Of a DNA stretch of 64,000 bases, positions 33,652 through 41,495 are shown one piece after another. The notes beneath the pieces are model-generated. The model ran no database searches, was not told where the DNA came from, and worked only from the letters and a program-made list of their open reading frames with translations. The first letter of the stretch is position 1, and each line of letters starts with the position of its first letter. The stretch covers positions 1,331,486 to 1,395,485 of the forward strand of contig NZ_HE997181.1 in NCBI RefSeq assembly GCF_000312425.1, read 5' to 3'. A program made the position numbers and the translations under genes. This DNA is from Reyranella massiliensis 521. Its GTDB lineage: Bacteria; Pseudomonadota; Alphaproteobacteria; Reyranellales; Reyranellaceae.

Positions 33652-34173
33652 TCAGAGCCTGCGGATCGGGTTGCTGCCGTCCCAGTTCTCGGCTTCGCGG
33701 GCGATTTTCTCGAAGAACTTGCCCTTGTTGCCCGAGATCTCGGACAGCTCGATCACCGTTCCCGGATGGCCCGTGCTTTCGAAGTAGAGGAAGCGCCCGC
33801 GCGCGCCGATGTGGCCGCGATGGCCGATGCGCCAGCCGGCGTCGAGGCACTTGGCGAGCGTGCCGTCGAAGTCGGTGGTCCAGTATGCGACATGCTGCAG
33901 ACCTTCGTGGCCCGCCTGAAGGAAGTCGCGATACATCGATGGCGCGTCGTTGCGCTGCTGGATCAGCTCGATCTGCAGCGGGCCAGAGTTGGCGAGAGCA
34001 ATCGAGATGTCGGGCTGCGAGGGCTGCCCCTTGTACTCGAAGGCTTCGACCGGCGGCTTGTCGATGTAGTACCAGGGGCCGACACCCATGGTCTCCGACC
34101 AGTATTTCATGGCCTTCTCGATGTCGTGGACGACATAGCCGTTCTGACGGACGGGACCCAGCAGGCGGCTCAT
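33652..34173 (-). CDS. VOC family (glyoxalase/dioxygenase-fold) protein
   Basis: A 173-residue vicinal-oxygen-chelate protein with the two beta-alpha-beta-beta-beta modules of the family. The N-terminal module is NGYVVHDIEKAMKYWSETMG (His ligand); a second module starts at GLQHVAYWTTDFDGTLAK (His ligand) and has GTVIELSE near its end (Glu ligand). Related proteins include methylmalonyl-CoA epimerase-like and ring-cleavage enzymes, so the reaction is not settled. The start overlaps the Bug receptor's stop by four bases, and the SDR gene follows after five bases, so the three form one operon. Confidence 0.87.
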   Translation of the reverse strand: MSRLLGPVRQNGYVVHDIEKAMKYWSETMGVGPWYYIDKPPVEAFEYKGQPSQPDISIALANSGPLQIELIQQRNDAPSMYRDFLQAGHEGLQHVAYWTTDFDGTLAKCLDAGWRIGHRGHIGARGRFLYFESTGHPGTVIELSEISGNKGKFFEKIAREAENWDGSNPIRRL

Positions 34174-35144
34174 GGACGGACCCCCGCATCGCGCGCCAGT
34201 TTGGTCAGGATTTCGATGTCGCGGCCGGTCTGCGCCTTGAGTTCGGCCGGGCTGATGGTCGACGGGGTCATGCCGAACTCGATCCAGCGCGCTTTGATGT
34301 CGGGCAGGGCCAGGACCTTCATCAGTTCGGCATGCAGGCGATTGACGATCGGCTGCGGGGTCTTCGCCGGGGCCATCAAGTCGTAGCGCCAGACGAAGTC
34401 GAACGGCACGCCCTGCTCCACGTAACCCGGCACATCCGGGAAGTTGATCGAGCGACGGGCGCAGGAGGCGACCACCTTGACCTTGCCCGACTTGGCCATC
34501 GGCACGACGGACTGTACGTCGGCGAAGCCGAGCTTGATGTGTCCGGCGGCAATGTCGTTCAACACAGGTGCCGCCCCCTTGTAGGGGACATGTGTCATTT
34601 GAATGCCGGTCGCTGCCCTCACCATCTCGGCGCATATATGGCCGGTCGAGCCGTTGCCCCAGGTGCCGTAATTCAGTTCGCCGGGCTTGGCCTTGGCCAG
34701 GGCGATCACGTCACGCAGATCTTTGACCGGAAAATCTGGATGGGCGACCATCACGACCGAACCGGAGCCGACATCGCCCAGGTGCTCGAAGTCCTTGACC
34801 GGATCGTAGGGAAGGTCGGGCAGCACGGCGGGATTGACGACGACGGTGCTGGCCGAGCCCAGCACCAGCGTGTAGCCGTCGGGCGCCGACTTGGCGGCGG
34901 CCTCCATGGCGATGACGCCCGAAGCGCCGGGCTTGTTGTCGACGATGATGGTCTGGCCGAGGGCAGCACCGAGCTTCTCGGCAAGCGCGCGCGCCACCAG
35001 GTCGGTGCCGCCGCCCGCGGCAAACGGCACGATCATCTTGATGGGCTTGGCGCTCGGCCAGTTGGCATCGGCACCTTGGCCGAATGCCGGCACGGCAAAC
35101 CCTGCGGCCAGGGCAAATGCCATCGTTCTGCGAAGCATCTTCAT
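34170..35144 (-). CDS. Bug/TctC-type tripartite tricarboxylate transporter substrate-binding protein
   Basis: A 324-residue periplasmic receptor of the Bug family. The signal peptide MKMLRRTMAFALAAGFAVPAFG ends near residue 23. The mature protein shows WPSAKPIKMIVPFAAGGGTDLVAR, KPGASGVIAMEAAAKSAPDGYTLVLG and the characteristic VPYKGAAPVLNDIAAGHI. Such receptors bind carboxylates and normally work with TctA/TctB membrane proteins; none is encoded nearby, as is common for orphan Bug genes. The start is the ATG at 35142-35144 with GGGAAGGAA upstream. It lies between the LacI-type regulator and the VOC gene on one strand. Confidence 0.92.
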   Translation of the reverse strand: MKMLRRTMAFALAAGFAVPAFGQGADANWPSAKPIKMIVPFAAGGGTDLVARALAEKLGAALGQTIIVDNKPGASGVIAMEAAAKSAPDGYTLVLGSASTVVVNPAVLPDLPYDPVKDFEHLGDVGSGSVVMVAHPDFPVKDLRDVIALAKAKPGELNYGTWGNGSTGHICAEMVRAATGIQMTHVPYKGAAPVLNDIAAGHIKLGFADVQSVVPMAKSGKVKVVASCARRSINFPDVPGYVEQGVPFDFVWRYDLMAPAKTPQPIVNRLHAELMKVLALPDIKARWIEFGMTPSTISPAELKAQTGRDIEILTKLARDAGVRP

Positions 35145-35167
35145 CGTTTCCTTCCCCTCGATGTCCT

Positions 35168-36202
35168 TCAGGTTTTGGCAGGTGCGGCGCAGGACTCGCG
35201 CAGCACGAGATCGACAGGCAGCAGGGCGCGTGTTGCGGCTCCGGCTCCGTCGCCACGCAAGCGTTGCAGCAGCAGTTCGGCAGCGGCGCGGCCGACGTCT
35301 TCCAGGCTCCAGCGCAACGCCGTGATGGCCGGCGCGTGAACCGCTGCCAGATCGGTATCGCCGACCGACAGAACGGATAGATCGTTTGGCAGGGAGAGGT
35401 TGAGGTCGCGCGCGGCCCGAAGCGCACCGGCCAGAATGCGTGTACCGAGCGCGATCAACGCCGTTGGTCGATTGGCCCCACCCAGCAGTGCCAACGCATC
35501 GCCGTGCGCAAAATCCATCGACGATTCCTGCGTCGAAACGATCGCTCCCGCCAGATCGAGACCAGCCTCGGTAAACGCCGCCTGAAAGCCCGCGATGCGT
35601 TCGCGACCCGGCCGCATGCGCGCGCCGGGGGTGAGTAGCGCAATGCGGCGATGCCCGAGACCGATCAGGTAGCGGGTCGCAGCCTGGGCGCCGCCGCGGT
35701 GGTCGACCAGCACGGCAGGCCAGGGAGAATCGTCGCCATCCCCATCCGGCGCATCGCGATCGAGGATGACGACGGGAGACCCGCCGGCGACGAGGCCACG
35801 CCAAGTTTCGTCGTTGGCGTCGCTGCCGGGAGCGACGAGGACGCCATCGAGGCGGCGGCCGCGGAATTCTGCCGCGGCGGCCCGCTCGCGCGCCGGTTCG
35901 TTGGCGGTATTGGCGACGACCAGCAGATAGCCGGCGTCGCGCAGCCGCGCTTCTGCCGCGTGGACAGTGCCGGCGTAGAGCGGGTTGGCCACGTCCGATA
36001 CCAGGCAGCCGATCATGCCGCTGGAACGTGTACGTAGGCTGCGGGCGAGGAAGTCGGGCTCGTAGCCGAGCTGCTTGGCGGCCGCCGCCACGTCGCGCGC
36101 AATGCGCGCGCTGACATGCTTGCCGCCGTTCAGCGCCCGCGAGGCCGAACCCAGGGAAACCCCGGCCGCCTGCGCAACGTCGCGGATCGTGATTCGACCC
36201 AT
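35168..36202 (-). CDS. LacI family transcriptional regulator
   Basis: A 344-residue regulator. The N-terminal helix-turn-helix ITIRDVAQAAGVSLGSASRALNG (with the hinge RDVAAAAKQLGYEPDFLARSLRT) is typical of LacI/GalR. The periplasmic-binding-like sensor domain follows (SGMIGCLVSDVANPLYAG, DGVLVAPGSD, PVVILDRDAPDG). I chose MGRITIRDV (ATG 36200-36202) over the upstream in-frame reading because it begins directly at the DNA-binding domain. A palindromic operator overlaps the region immediately upstream (36205-36217), which suggests autoregulation and control of the divergent carboxymuconolactone-decarboxylase-like gene. The inducer is unknown; it could be the ligand handled by the SDR/VOC/Bug group. 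Confidence 0.93.
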   Translation of the reverse strand: MGRITIRDVAQAAGVSLGSASRALNGGKHVSARIARDVAAAAKQLGYEPDFLARSLRTRSSGMIGCLVSDVANPLYAGTVHAAEARLRDAGYLLVVANTANEPARERAAAAEFRGRRLDGVLVAPGSDANDETWRGLVAGGSPVVILDRDAPDGDGDDSPWPAVLVDHRGGAQAATRYLIGLGHRRIALLTPGARMRPGRERIAGFQAAFTEAGLDLAGAIVSTQESSMDFAHGDALALLGGANRPTALIALGTRILAGALRAARDLNLSLPNDLSVLSVGDTDLAAVHAPAITALRWSLEDVGRAAAELLLQRLRGDGAGAATRALLPVDLVLRESCAAPAKT

Positions 36203-36204
36203 TT

Positions 36205-36217
36205 GGAAACGATTTCC
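36205..36217. promoter_or_regulatory. Putative LacI-type operator 1
   Basis: GGAAACGATTTCC has perfect GGAAA/TTTCC arms around a 3-base centre and lies two bases upstream of the LacI-family start codon. LacI/GalR operators are commonly of the form [TG]GAAANCG[AN]TTTC[CA] with a central CG. Confidence 0.6.
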
Positions 36218-36271
36218 TATCAAAAATTTCTTTTAATATTGATCCATATATCTGAGTTGGCAAGAAGAATT

Positions 36272-36283
36272 GGAAACGTTTTC
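36272..36283. promoter_or_regulatory. Putative LacI-type operator 2
   Basis: GGAAACGTTTTC is a 12-bp palindrome with one mismatched pair and central CG. It lies 67 bases from operator 1 and just upstream of the ribosome site (AGGAG) of the divergent gene. The two similar sites in a 90-bp divergent intergenic region suit a regulator that binds both, perhaps with looping. Confidence 0.6.
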
Positions 36284-36293
36284 AGGAGTGCAA

Positions 36294-36851
36294 ATGTCCC
36301 GTCTGCCATCACGCCCGCGGCCCTACGAACCCGAGATCGAGAAGTTGATGGAGGGCATGCGTTTCGATGGGCCGGCGCCACGGCACCTCATGCAAGCATT
36401 GGCCCACTCGCCAAAGTTCCTGATGCGCTTCCAGGCGATGGGCGGGACGCTGCTGTTCCGCGGCAAGCTGCCGGCGCGGGAGCGCGAGATCGCCATCATG
36501 CGCACCGGCGCACGCACCCGTTCGGAATACGAATGGGGCATGCACGTGCGGCTCTACCAGGAGAGCTGCGATCTCACCGATGCGCAGGTCACTGCGACTC
36601 GCGAGGGCAAATGGAACGATCCCGTATGGACGGCACGCGAGCAACTCGTGCTCCGCACCGTCGACGAGCTGCATGACACGTCGACGGTCTCGGATGTGCT
36701 CTGGAAGGAGCTGGCTGCTGCATGGCCGGAGGAGCAGCTTGTCGAGCTGATCCTGACTATTGGCTACTATCACATGGCAGCGTTCTTCCTGAATGCGACC
36801 GGCGTCGCGTTGGAAGAGGGCGCGGCTCGATTCCCCGAGAAGGTTTCCTAG
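36294..36851 (+). CDS. Carboxymuconolactone decarboxylase-like protein
   Basis: A 185-residue alpha-helical protein of the CMD/AhpD-like superfamily. The core segment is LPAREREIAIMRTGARTRSEYEWGMHVRLYQE, in which the usual AhpD Cys pair is absent and a Glu-x4-His arrangement (EYEWGMH) is present, as in decarboxylase-type members. The C-terminal LVELILTIGYYHMAAFFLNATGVAL is typical. The ATG at 36294 is preceded by CAGGAG; a TTG at 36270 would add eight residues but would overlap operator 2. It is divergent from the LacI regulator, and its stop overlaps the converging desuccinylase stop (CTAG). Confidence 0.88.
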   Translation: MSRLPSRPRPYEPEIEKLMEGMRFDGPAPRHLMQALAHSPKFLMRFQAMGGTLLFRGKLPAREREIAIMRTGARTRSEYEWGMHVRLYQESCDLTDAQVTATREGKWNDPVWTAREQLVLRTVDELHDTSTVSDVLWKELAAAWPEEQLVELILTIGYYHMAAFFLNATGVALEEGAARFPEKVS

Positions 36852-37882
36852 CCTGCGATATCCGTGGCGAGATGGAAGAGGCAGTCGCCGCGCTCGCAGC
36901 GCGCGGGGACTCGCTTGCAGAGCACGAGGCCGGCGCGCTTGAACGGCACGACCTCGGGTTCGCGCCACGGCGTGTGGTGGAAGTGGATGCGCGCGGCAGG
37001 TTGACCGGCCTTTACCTCATCGCCCAGCTCGACCAGGGGCTCGAACAGGCCGCCGTCGGTGGCGTAGACGTAATAGTCATCGCCGCCGATTTCCGTGAGC
37101 CGCGTCGGCGACGGCGCAGGAGCGGGGCCTTGCAGCAAACCGACATGGGCCAGCACGCGCCGCGTGCCGCTTTCCGCGACCTTGAGGGAACCCGGCGTCA
37201 CCAGTCCGCCGCCGCCCAGCTCCGTGCCCATGGCGATCACGCCTGCGCGATAGGCAGCCGAGGTGAAAGTGCGGCCGCCGCCCTGGGGGGCGGCGGAGAT
37301 GTAGCTCACTGGCGCGCCGAAGGCTTTCAGCAGGCCGGTGACTTTCTCCATGCGCGCGGCGTCCTGATGGCGCGGCGCCAGCGCGCTTGGAATGTAGGTG
37401 AGGGAGCTGCCGCCGGAATGGAAGTCGAAGGCGTAATCGAAGCCCGGCAGCAGGGCATGCTCGATCCAGTAGGCGATCTGCTGCGTGATCGTGCCTTCGG
37501 CATCGCCCGGGAAGGAGCGGTTGAGGTTGCCCTCGTCGATCGGCGAGGTGCGCCGACCTTCCATGGCGGCGGGAAAGTTCGCGGAGGGCAGGATGACCAG
37601 CCGGCCCTTGATGTCCTTGGGCTCGATGCTGCGGATCAGGTTGCCCAGCCCGATCTGGCCTTCCCATTCGTCGCCGTGGTTGCCGGCCTGCATCAGAACG
37701 TTCGGCCCGTCGCCGTTCTTGATGCGCACGATGGGGATCGGAATCCAGCCATAGGCAGAGCGGTGCACCGAATGCGGCACGCGGACGAAGCCCGTGGCCT
37801 TGCCCTCTCCATTGAGGTCGATGTCGGCAGTTAGCCTGCTGAGTGCGGTGAACTCGGCGGATTTCAATGTTGCATCGGTCAT
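36848..37882 (-). CDS. Succinylglutamate desuccinylase/aspartoacylase-family zinc hydrolase
   Basis: A 344-residue zinc carboxypeptidase-like deacylase. The zinc ligands are H69 and E72 in QAGNHGDEWEG and H155 in FDFHSGGSS; the segment DEGNLNRSFPGD resembles the Asn-Arg substrate-binding motif of aspartoacylases. The C-terminal part is a small beta-domain (GDEVKAGQPAARIHFH). Family members remove acyl groups from N-acyl amino acids. The start is the ATG at 37880-37882, which overlaps the permease stop by one base. Its place directly after a peptide-type permease pair suggests it acts on an imported acyl-amino-acid ligand. It has no signal peptide. Confidence 0.88.
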   Translation of the reverse strand: MTDATLKSAEFTALSRLTADIDLNGEGKATGFVRVPHSVHRSAYGWIPIPIVRIKNGDGPNVLMQAGNHGDEWEGQIGLGNLIRSIEPKDIKGRLVILPSANFPAAMEGRRTSPIDEGNLNRSFPGDAEGTITQQIAYWIEHALLPGFDYAFDFHSGGSSLTYIPSALAPRHQDAARMEKVTGLLKAFGAPVSYISAAPQGGGRTFTSAAYRAGVIAMGTELGGGGLVTPGSLKVAESGTRRVLAHVGLLQGPAPAPSPTRLTEIGGDDYYVYATDGGLFEPLVELGDEVKAGQPAARIHFHHTPWREPEVVPFKRAGLVLCKRVPARCERGDCLFHLATDIAG

Positions 37883-38766
37883 CAGCGTCTCTCGCTTCGG
37901 GGGTCGAGGGCGTCCTGCAGACCGTCTCCAAGGAAATTGAAGGCGATCACGGTCAGGAAAATAAGGAGGCCAGGCCATAGCGCCAGCAAGGGTGCTTCCT
38001 GCAAGAGTTCCTGCGCGCCGGTCAGCATATTGCCCCAGCTTGCGGCCGGCGGCTGGATGCCGAGGCCCAGGAACGAAAGGGTCGACTCGAGCAAGATGAG
38101 CGTGCCCATCGAGATCGTCGTGGCAACGATCAGGGATCCCGCCGTATTGGGCAGGATATGGCGCAGCATGATGCGTAGAGGCCGGGCACCCAGCGCCCGC
38201 GCGGCCCGCGAGAAGTCGCGCGCCTTGAGCGACAGCGTTTCGGCGCGCACCAGTCGCGCGACCGTCGTCCAGCCCGTAAGGGCGATGATCACGACGATGC
38301 GATAGAGCGAGAAGGCTTCCGACTGGGCCAGCTCCGCCGGCACGCCGAGCTTTCGCGGATCGATGGCGGCCACCACGAGCAGCAGCGGCAGCAGGGGCAG
38401 GGCGATCACGCCATCGGTGAAGCGCATCAGGAAGGCATCGAGCCGGCCGCCGAGATAGCCGGCCGCGACGCCGATCAGCGCACCGAGCAGGCCCGAGAGA
38501 AGAGCACCGGCAAGGCCAACCAGAAGAGACACCCGTCCGCCGTCGAGCAGGCGCTGGAAGAGGTCGCGGCCGACATCGTCGGTGCCGAGCCAGTACGCGG
38601 CCGAGGGCGGCTCGAAGCGGCGGAACAGGTCGGTCTGCGTGGGATCGACGCCCCGGAGTTCCGCGATCAGCGGAGCAGCGAGCGATAGCGCCATGATGAC
38701 GATCAGGAAGATCAACGAAGCGCGCGCCAGATGGTGGCGTCGCAGGCGGTTCCAGCCGCGGGTCAT
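37882..38766 (-). CDS. Second dipeptide-type ABC transporter permease (DppC family)
   Basis: A 294-residue inner-membrane permease. A first span (LIFLIVIMALSLAAPLIAEL) is followed by YWLGTDDVGRDLFQRLLDGGRVSLLVG, the DppC hallmark, the EAA loop RDFSRAARALGARPLRIMLRHILPN, and STLSFLGLGIQPPAASWGNML. The ATG at 38764-38766 overlaps the upstream DppB-type gene by four bases. No ATPase genes accompany this B-C pair. Confidence 0.92.
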   Translation of the reverse strand: MTRGWNRLRRHHLARASLIFLIVIMALSLAAPLIAELRGVDPTQTDLFRRFEPPSAAYWLGTDDVGRDLFQRLLDGGRVSLLVGLAGALLSGLLGALIGVAAGYLGGRLDAFLMRFTDGVIALPLLPLLLVVAAIDPRKLGVPAELAQSEAFSLYRIVVIIALTGWTTVARLVRAETLSLKARDFSRAARALGARPLRIMLRHILPNTAGSLIVATTISMGTLILLESTLSFLGLGIQPPAASWGNMLTGAQELLQEAPLLALWPGLLIFLTVIAFNFLGDGLQDALDPRSERR

Positions 38767-39743
38767 GGCTGATCTGCCGCCAGCGAGACACGCGGATCGA
38801 CCCAGGCATAGCCCAGGTCGGCCAGCAGATTGCCGGCGATGGTGGCTGCTGTCGCCAGCAGCAGGCCGACCAGCGCGAGGTTGTAGTCGTTTTCGAGGAT
38901 CGCCTGATAGATCGCCTTGCCCATGCCCGGCCAGGCGAACATGGTCTCGGTGATCACCGCGCCGGAGAACAGCCCGCCGAACGACAAAGCCAGGATCGTG
39001 AGCACGGGAGCCAGCGCGTTGGCGAAGGCATGCCGCCACAGCACGGTCCGTTCCGGGGCGCCCTTGGCGCGTGCCGTGCGGACGTAGTCCTGGCGCAGCG
39101 CTTCGATCATCGCGCCGCGCATGAAGCGCGTGTACGGCCCGAGCTGGACCAGGGTCAGCGTCACTACCGGCAGCACGAGGTGGCGAAGCTGCTCGGCAAG
39201 CGCGACGCTCCAGGGCGTGTCGGGGCGCGGATACGCCATGCCACCGGCTGGCAGCCAGCCCAGGAAAACGGCAAACAGGGTGATCAGCAAAAGCGCTAGC
39301 CAGAAAGGCGGCGTGGAAATGCCGGCGAAGCAGAAGAGATTGATCAGATAGTCGGCGCGGCTGCGGGGATGGGCGGCGGCCCAGATGCCCAGAGGCAGGG
39401 CGATCGCGACAGACAGCACGAAGGCCGAGCCGGCCAGAAGAAGGGTGTTGAGGAGGCGCGGCCAGAGGATGGTGAGCACCGGCTGGCCGAAGGAGCGCGA
39501 GTAACCGAAATTGCCCTGCACCGCTTCACCTGCCCAGGCGAGATAGCGTTCGAGCAGCGGCCTATCGAGCCCGTAGGCTGCGCGCAGTCGGGCTGCGTCC
39601 TCGCTCTTCATGTTGGGGTCGCCCGAGATCATCAGATCGATCGGATCGCCCGGCATCAGTCCGATCAGCAGGAAGACGACCAGGCTCATCACGGCGAGCG
39701 TGAAGATTGTCTGGACGGCGCGCGAAACGAAGTAGCGACTCAC
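38763..39743 (-). CDS. Second dipeptide-type ABC transporter permease (DppB family)
   Basis: A 326-residue permease: N-terminal MSRYFVSRAVQTIFTLAVMSLVVFLLIGLMPGDPIDLM, then AARLRAAYGLDRPLLERYLAW (family periplasmic segment), the EAA loop RQDYVRTARAKGAPERTVLWRHAFAN, and ITETMFAWPGMGKAIYQAI. About six spans. It overlaps the DppC-type gene downstream and follows the binding protein after nine bases. It is clearly divergent from the dppB at 26686. Confidence 0.92.
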   Translation of the reverse strand: MSRYFVSRAVQTIFTLAVMSLVVFLLIGLMPGDPIDLMISGDPNMKSEDAARLRAAYGLDRPLLERYLAWAGEAVQGNFGYSRSFGQPVLTILWPRLLNTLLLAGSAFVLSVAIALPLGIWAAAHPRSRADYLINLFCFAGISTPPFWLALLLITLFAVFLGWLPAGGMAYPRPDTPWSVALAEQLRHLVLPVVTLTLVQLGPYTRFMRGAMIEALRQDYVRTARAKGAPERTVLWRHAFANALAPVLTILALSFGGLFSGAVITETMFAWPGMGKAIYQAILENDYNLALVGLLLATAATIAGNLLADLGYAWVDPRVSLAADQP

Positions 39744-39752
39744 CTCAAGGGC

Positions 39753-41405
39753 TCACGGGCCTTCCCACCGCCACTGCTCGATCCAGAGCGTCGAGCTGTT
39801 CAGCGTGCCGGTGGGCGTGACGCCCTTCAGCGCCTTGGGGATCACGAAGGGATCGACGCGGAAGAAGAGGGGCAGGGAAGGCAGATCGTCGGCCGCGAGC
39901 TTCTGGATCTCGGCAAACAAGGCGCGGCGCTTGTCGACGTCGAGTTCACGCTCGGCGTCGTCGAGCGCCTTGTCCATCTGCGGGTTGGCGTAACCCGGGT
40001 AGTTCTGGCCGCTCCACCCGTTCTCGGCAGTGGGGATTTCCTTGGAATGCAAGGTCGAACGCGGCACGCCGCCGGGACGCTGGACCCACGCATACATGCC
40101 GAGCCCGTTATAGTTCCGCCGGTTCATCACTTCGAAGAAGAGGCGGGGCGGTTCGGCCTTGATGCGGGCCTCGATGCCGACCTGCCGAAGCTGGCTCTGG
40201 ATGACCTGCGCCACCAGCTCGCGCACACGATTGCCGGCCGTCGTTCCAAGCTCGATCGACAACCGTTCGCCCGCCGCGTTCTGGCGCACGTTGTTGCGGA
40301 TGGTCGAGAAGCCCGCTTCGTCGAGCAGCTTCTTGGCGGCAGCGGGATCATAGCCGTACTGCCGCGCCGCCGGGCTGAACATCGGGTCGAGGTCGCTGAT
40401 GCCGCCATGCGCGATCGGCTGCTTGCCGTCGAACAGCTTCTCCGAAATCGCCTTGCGGTCGATGGCAAGCAGCATCGCCTGCCGCACCCGCTTGTCGGCC
40501 AGCAATTTGTTGTCGAGATTGACGTCGATGTGTTCCCAGATCAACGCGGGCTTGTAGATGACGTTGTACTTGACGCCGTGACGCTTCTCGAACGCAATCG
40601 CCTGGTCGAGCGAGAGGCCGAGTTCGCCCAGCACATAGTCGACACCGCCCGAAAGCAGGTTGGCTTCCAGCGCCGCCGTGTTCTCGATGATCTTCACGAC
40701 AATGCGCTTGAAGTAGGGCTTCTCGCCGGTCCAGGTCGGGTTCTGTTCCAGGGTGATCCGGCTGCCGGGCACGATCTCGACGATGCGGTAGGGGCCGAAA
40801 GCCAGGCCCGGATTGGTCGATTGGGTGTCGTAGGCCGTCTTGTTGCGGTACTCGGCCGGGTTCGCCTCGAAGATCGGCTTTTCGATGTGCGCCGGCAGCA
40901 GAAGCAGGGCGCTGCTGTTGTAGTCGAAGGTTACCCGGTCGATCGTCATGGTGAAGCGATGATCGTCTTTGACGTCGAGCTTGAGGACCCGTTTGAAGCC
41001 TTCGGAGGAGGCGACTCCCGACAGCGGATGCTTGCCGACTTCGAGGGTGAAGGCGACGTCCTTGGTCGTCACCGGCACGCCGTCGCCCCAGCGCAGGTCG
41101 CGCAGCTCGACGTCGACCTCCATGCCCTTCTTGCCGTCGGGCAGGTCGATCACACGCGCCTTGCCGTTCTCGATGGTCGGCAGTTCGGTGCAGGCGAGAC
41201 AGACCAGCTTCCAGTCCGCGTCGTAGGCCGTGAGCGGACGGGCCGTCATGTTGGCGATCAGCGACTTGGCCAGCATCGAGCTGATGACCGGATTCCAGGT
41301 CCCGGGCATCTGCGTCATGGCAACGACGAGTTCGTCCTTGGCATGGGCAGGAGTGGCGGCGAGGGCGGCGAGGGCCAGAAGGCCGGCAAGGAAACGGCGG
41401 ATCAT
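39753..41405 (-). CDS. Second family 5 periplasmic binding protein
   Basis: A 550-residue extracellular solute-binding protein of the dipeptide/oligopeptide family. The signal peptide MIRRFLAGLLALAALAATPAHA is cleaved near residue 22. The mature protein starts LVVAMTQMPGTWNPVISSM and has ELRDLRWGDGVPVTTKDVAFTLEVG in the usual place; the C-terminal part shows DKRRALFAEIQKLAADDLPSLPLFFRV. It is less canonical than the receptor at 24914 (WGDG in place of FSDG). It heads a receptor-B-C-hydrolase operon. Downstream of pyrE on the same strand, it is separated from it by a paired hairpin region. Confidence 0.9.
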   Translation of the reverse strand: MIRRFLAGLLALAALAATPAHAKDELVVAMTQMPGTWNPVISSMLAKSLIANMTARPLTAYDADWKLVCLACTELPTIENGKARVIDLPDGKKGMEVDVELRDLRWGDGVPVTTKDVAFTLEVGKHPLSGVASSEGFKRVLKLDVKDDHRFTMTIDRVTFDYNSSALLLLPAHIEKPIFEANPAEYRNKTAYDTQSTNPGLAFGPYRIVEIVPGSRITLEQNPTWTGEKPYFKRIVVKIIENTAALEANLLSGGVDYVLGELGLSLDQAIAFEKRHGVKYNVIYKPALIWEHIDVNLDNKLLADKRVRQAMLLAIDRKAISEKLFDGKQPIAHGGISDLDPMFSPAARQYGYDPAAAKKLLDEAGFSTIRNNVRQNAAGERLSIELGTTAGNRVRELVAQVIQSQLRQVGIEARIKAEPPRLFFEVMNRRNYNGLGMYAWVQRPGGVPRSTLHSKEIPTAENGWSGQNYPGYANPQMDKALDDAERELDVDKRRALFAEIQKLAADDLPSLPLFFRVDPFVIPKALKGVTPTGTLNSSTLWIEQWRWEGP

Positions 41406-41452
41406 GTCCGCCGCACCGTAGCAAAAGACTCTATCAGCGTCCCTGTTTCACG

Positions 41453-41495
41453 GTCCGAGTATCGGACGCGGAACTTACCGTCCGAGCGTCGGACG
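41453..41495. repeat. Two tandem hairpins with identical GTCCGA/TCGGAC arms at the end of pyrE
   Basis: GTCCGA-GTA-TCGGAC (41453-41467) and CGTCCGA-GCG-TCGGACG (41479-41495) lie 12 bases apart. The second covers the last pyrE codons and the first lies just beyond the stop. They could form a terminator for pyrE, or an alternative larger structure because every arm can pair with either partner. Confidence 0.5.

Noticed and set aside
33360-35339. A 659-codon open frame on the plus strand
   Set aside because: It lies antisense to SDR, VOC, Bug-receptor and part of the LacI gene, each strongly supported on the other strand.
34170-36263. A 697-codon minus-strand reading that joins the Bug receptor to upstream sequence
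   Set aside because: Only the last 324 codons (from 35144) have coding character. The upstream part lies across the LacI gene in another frame.
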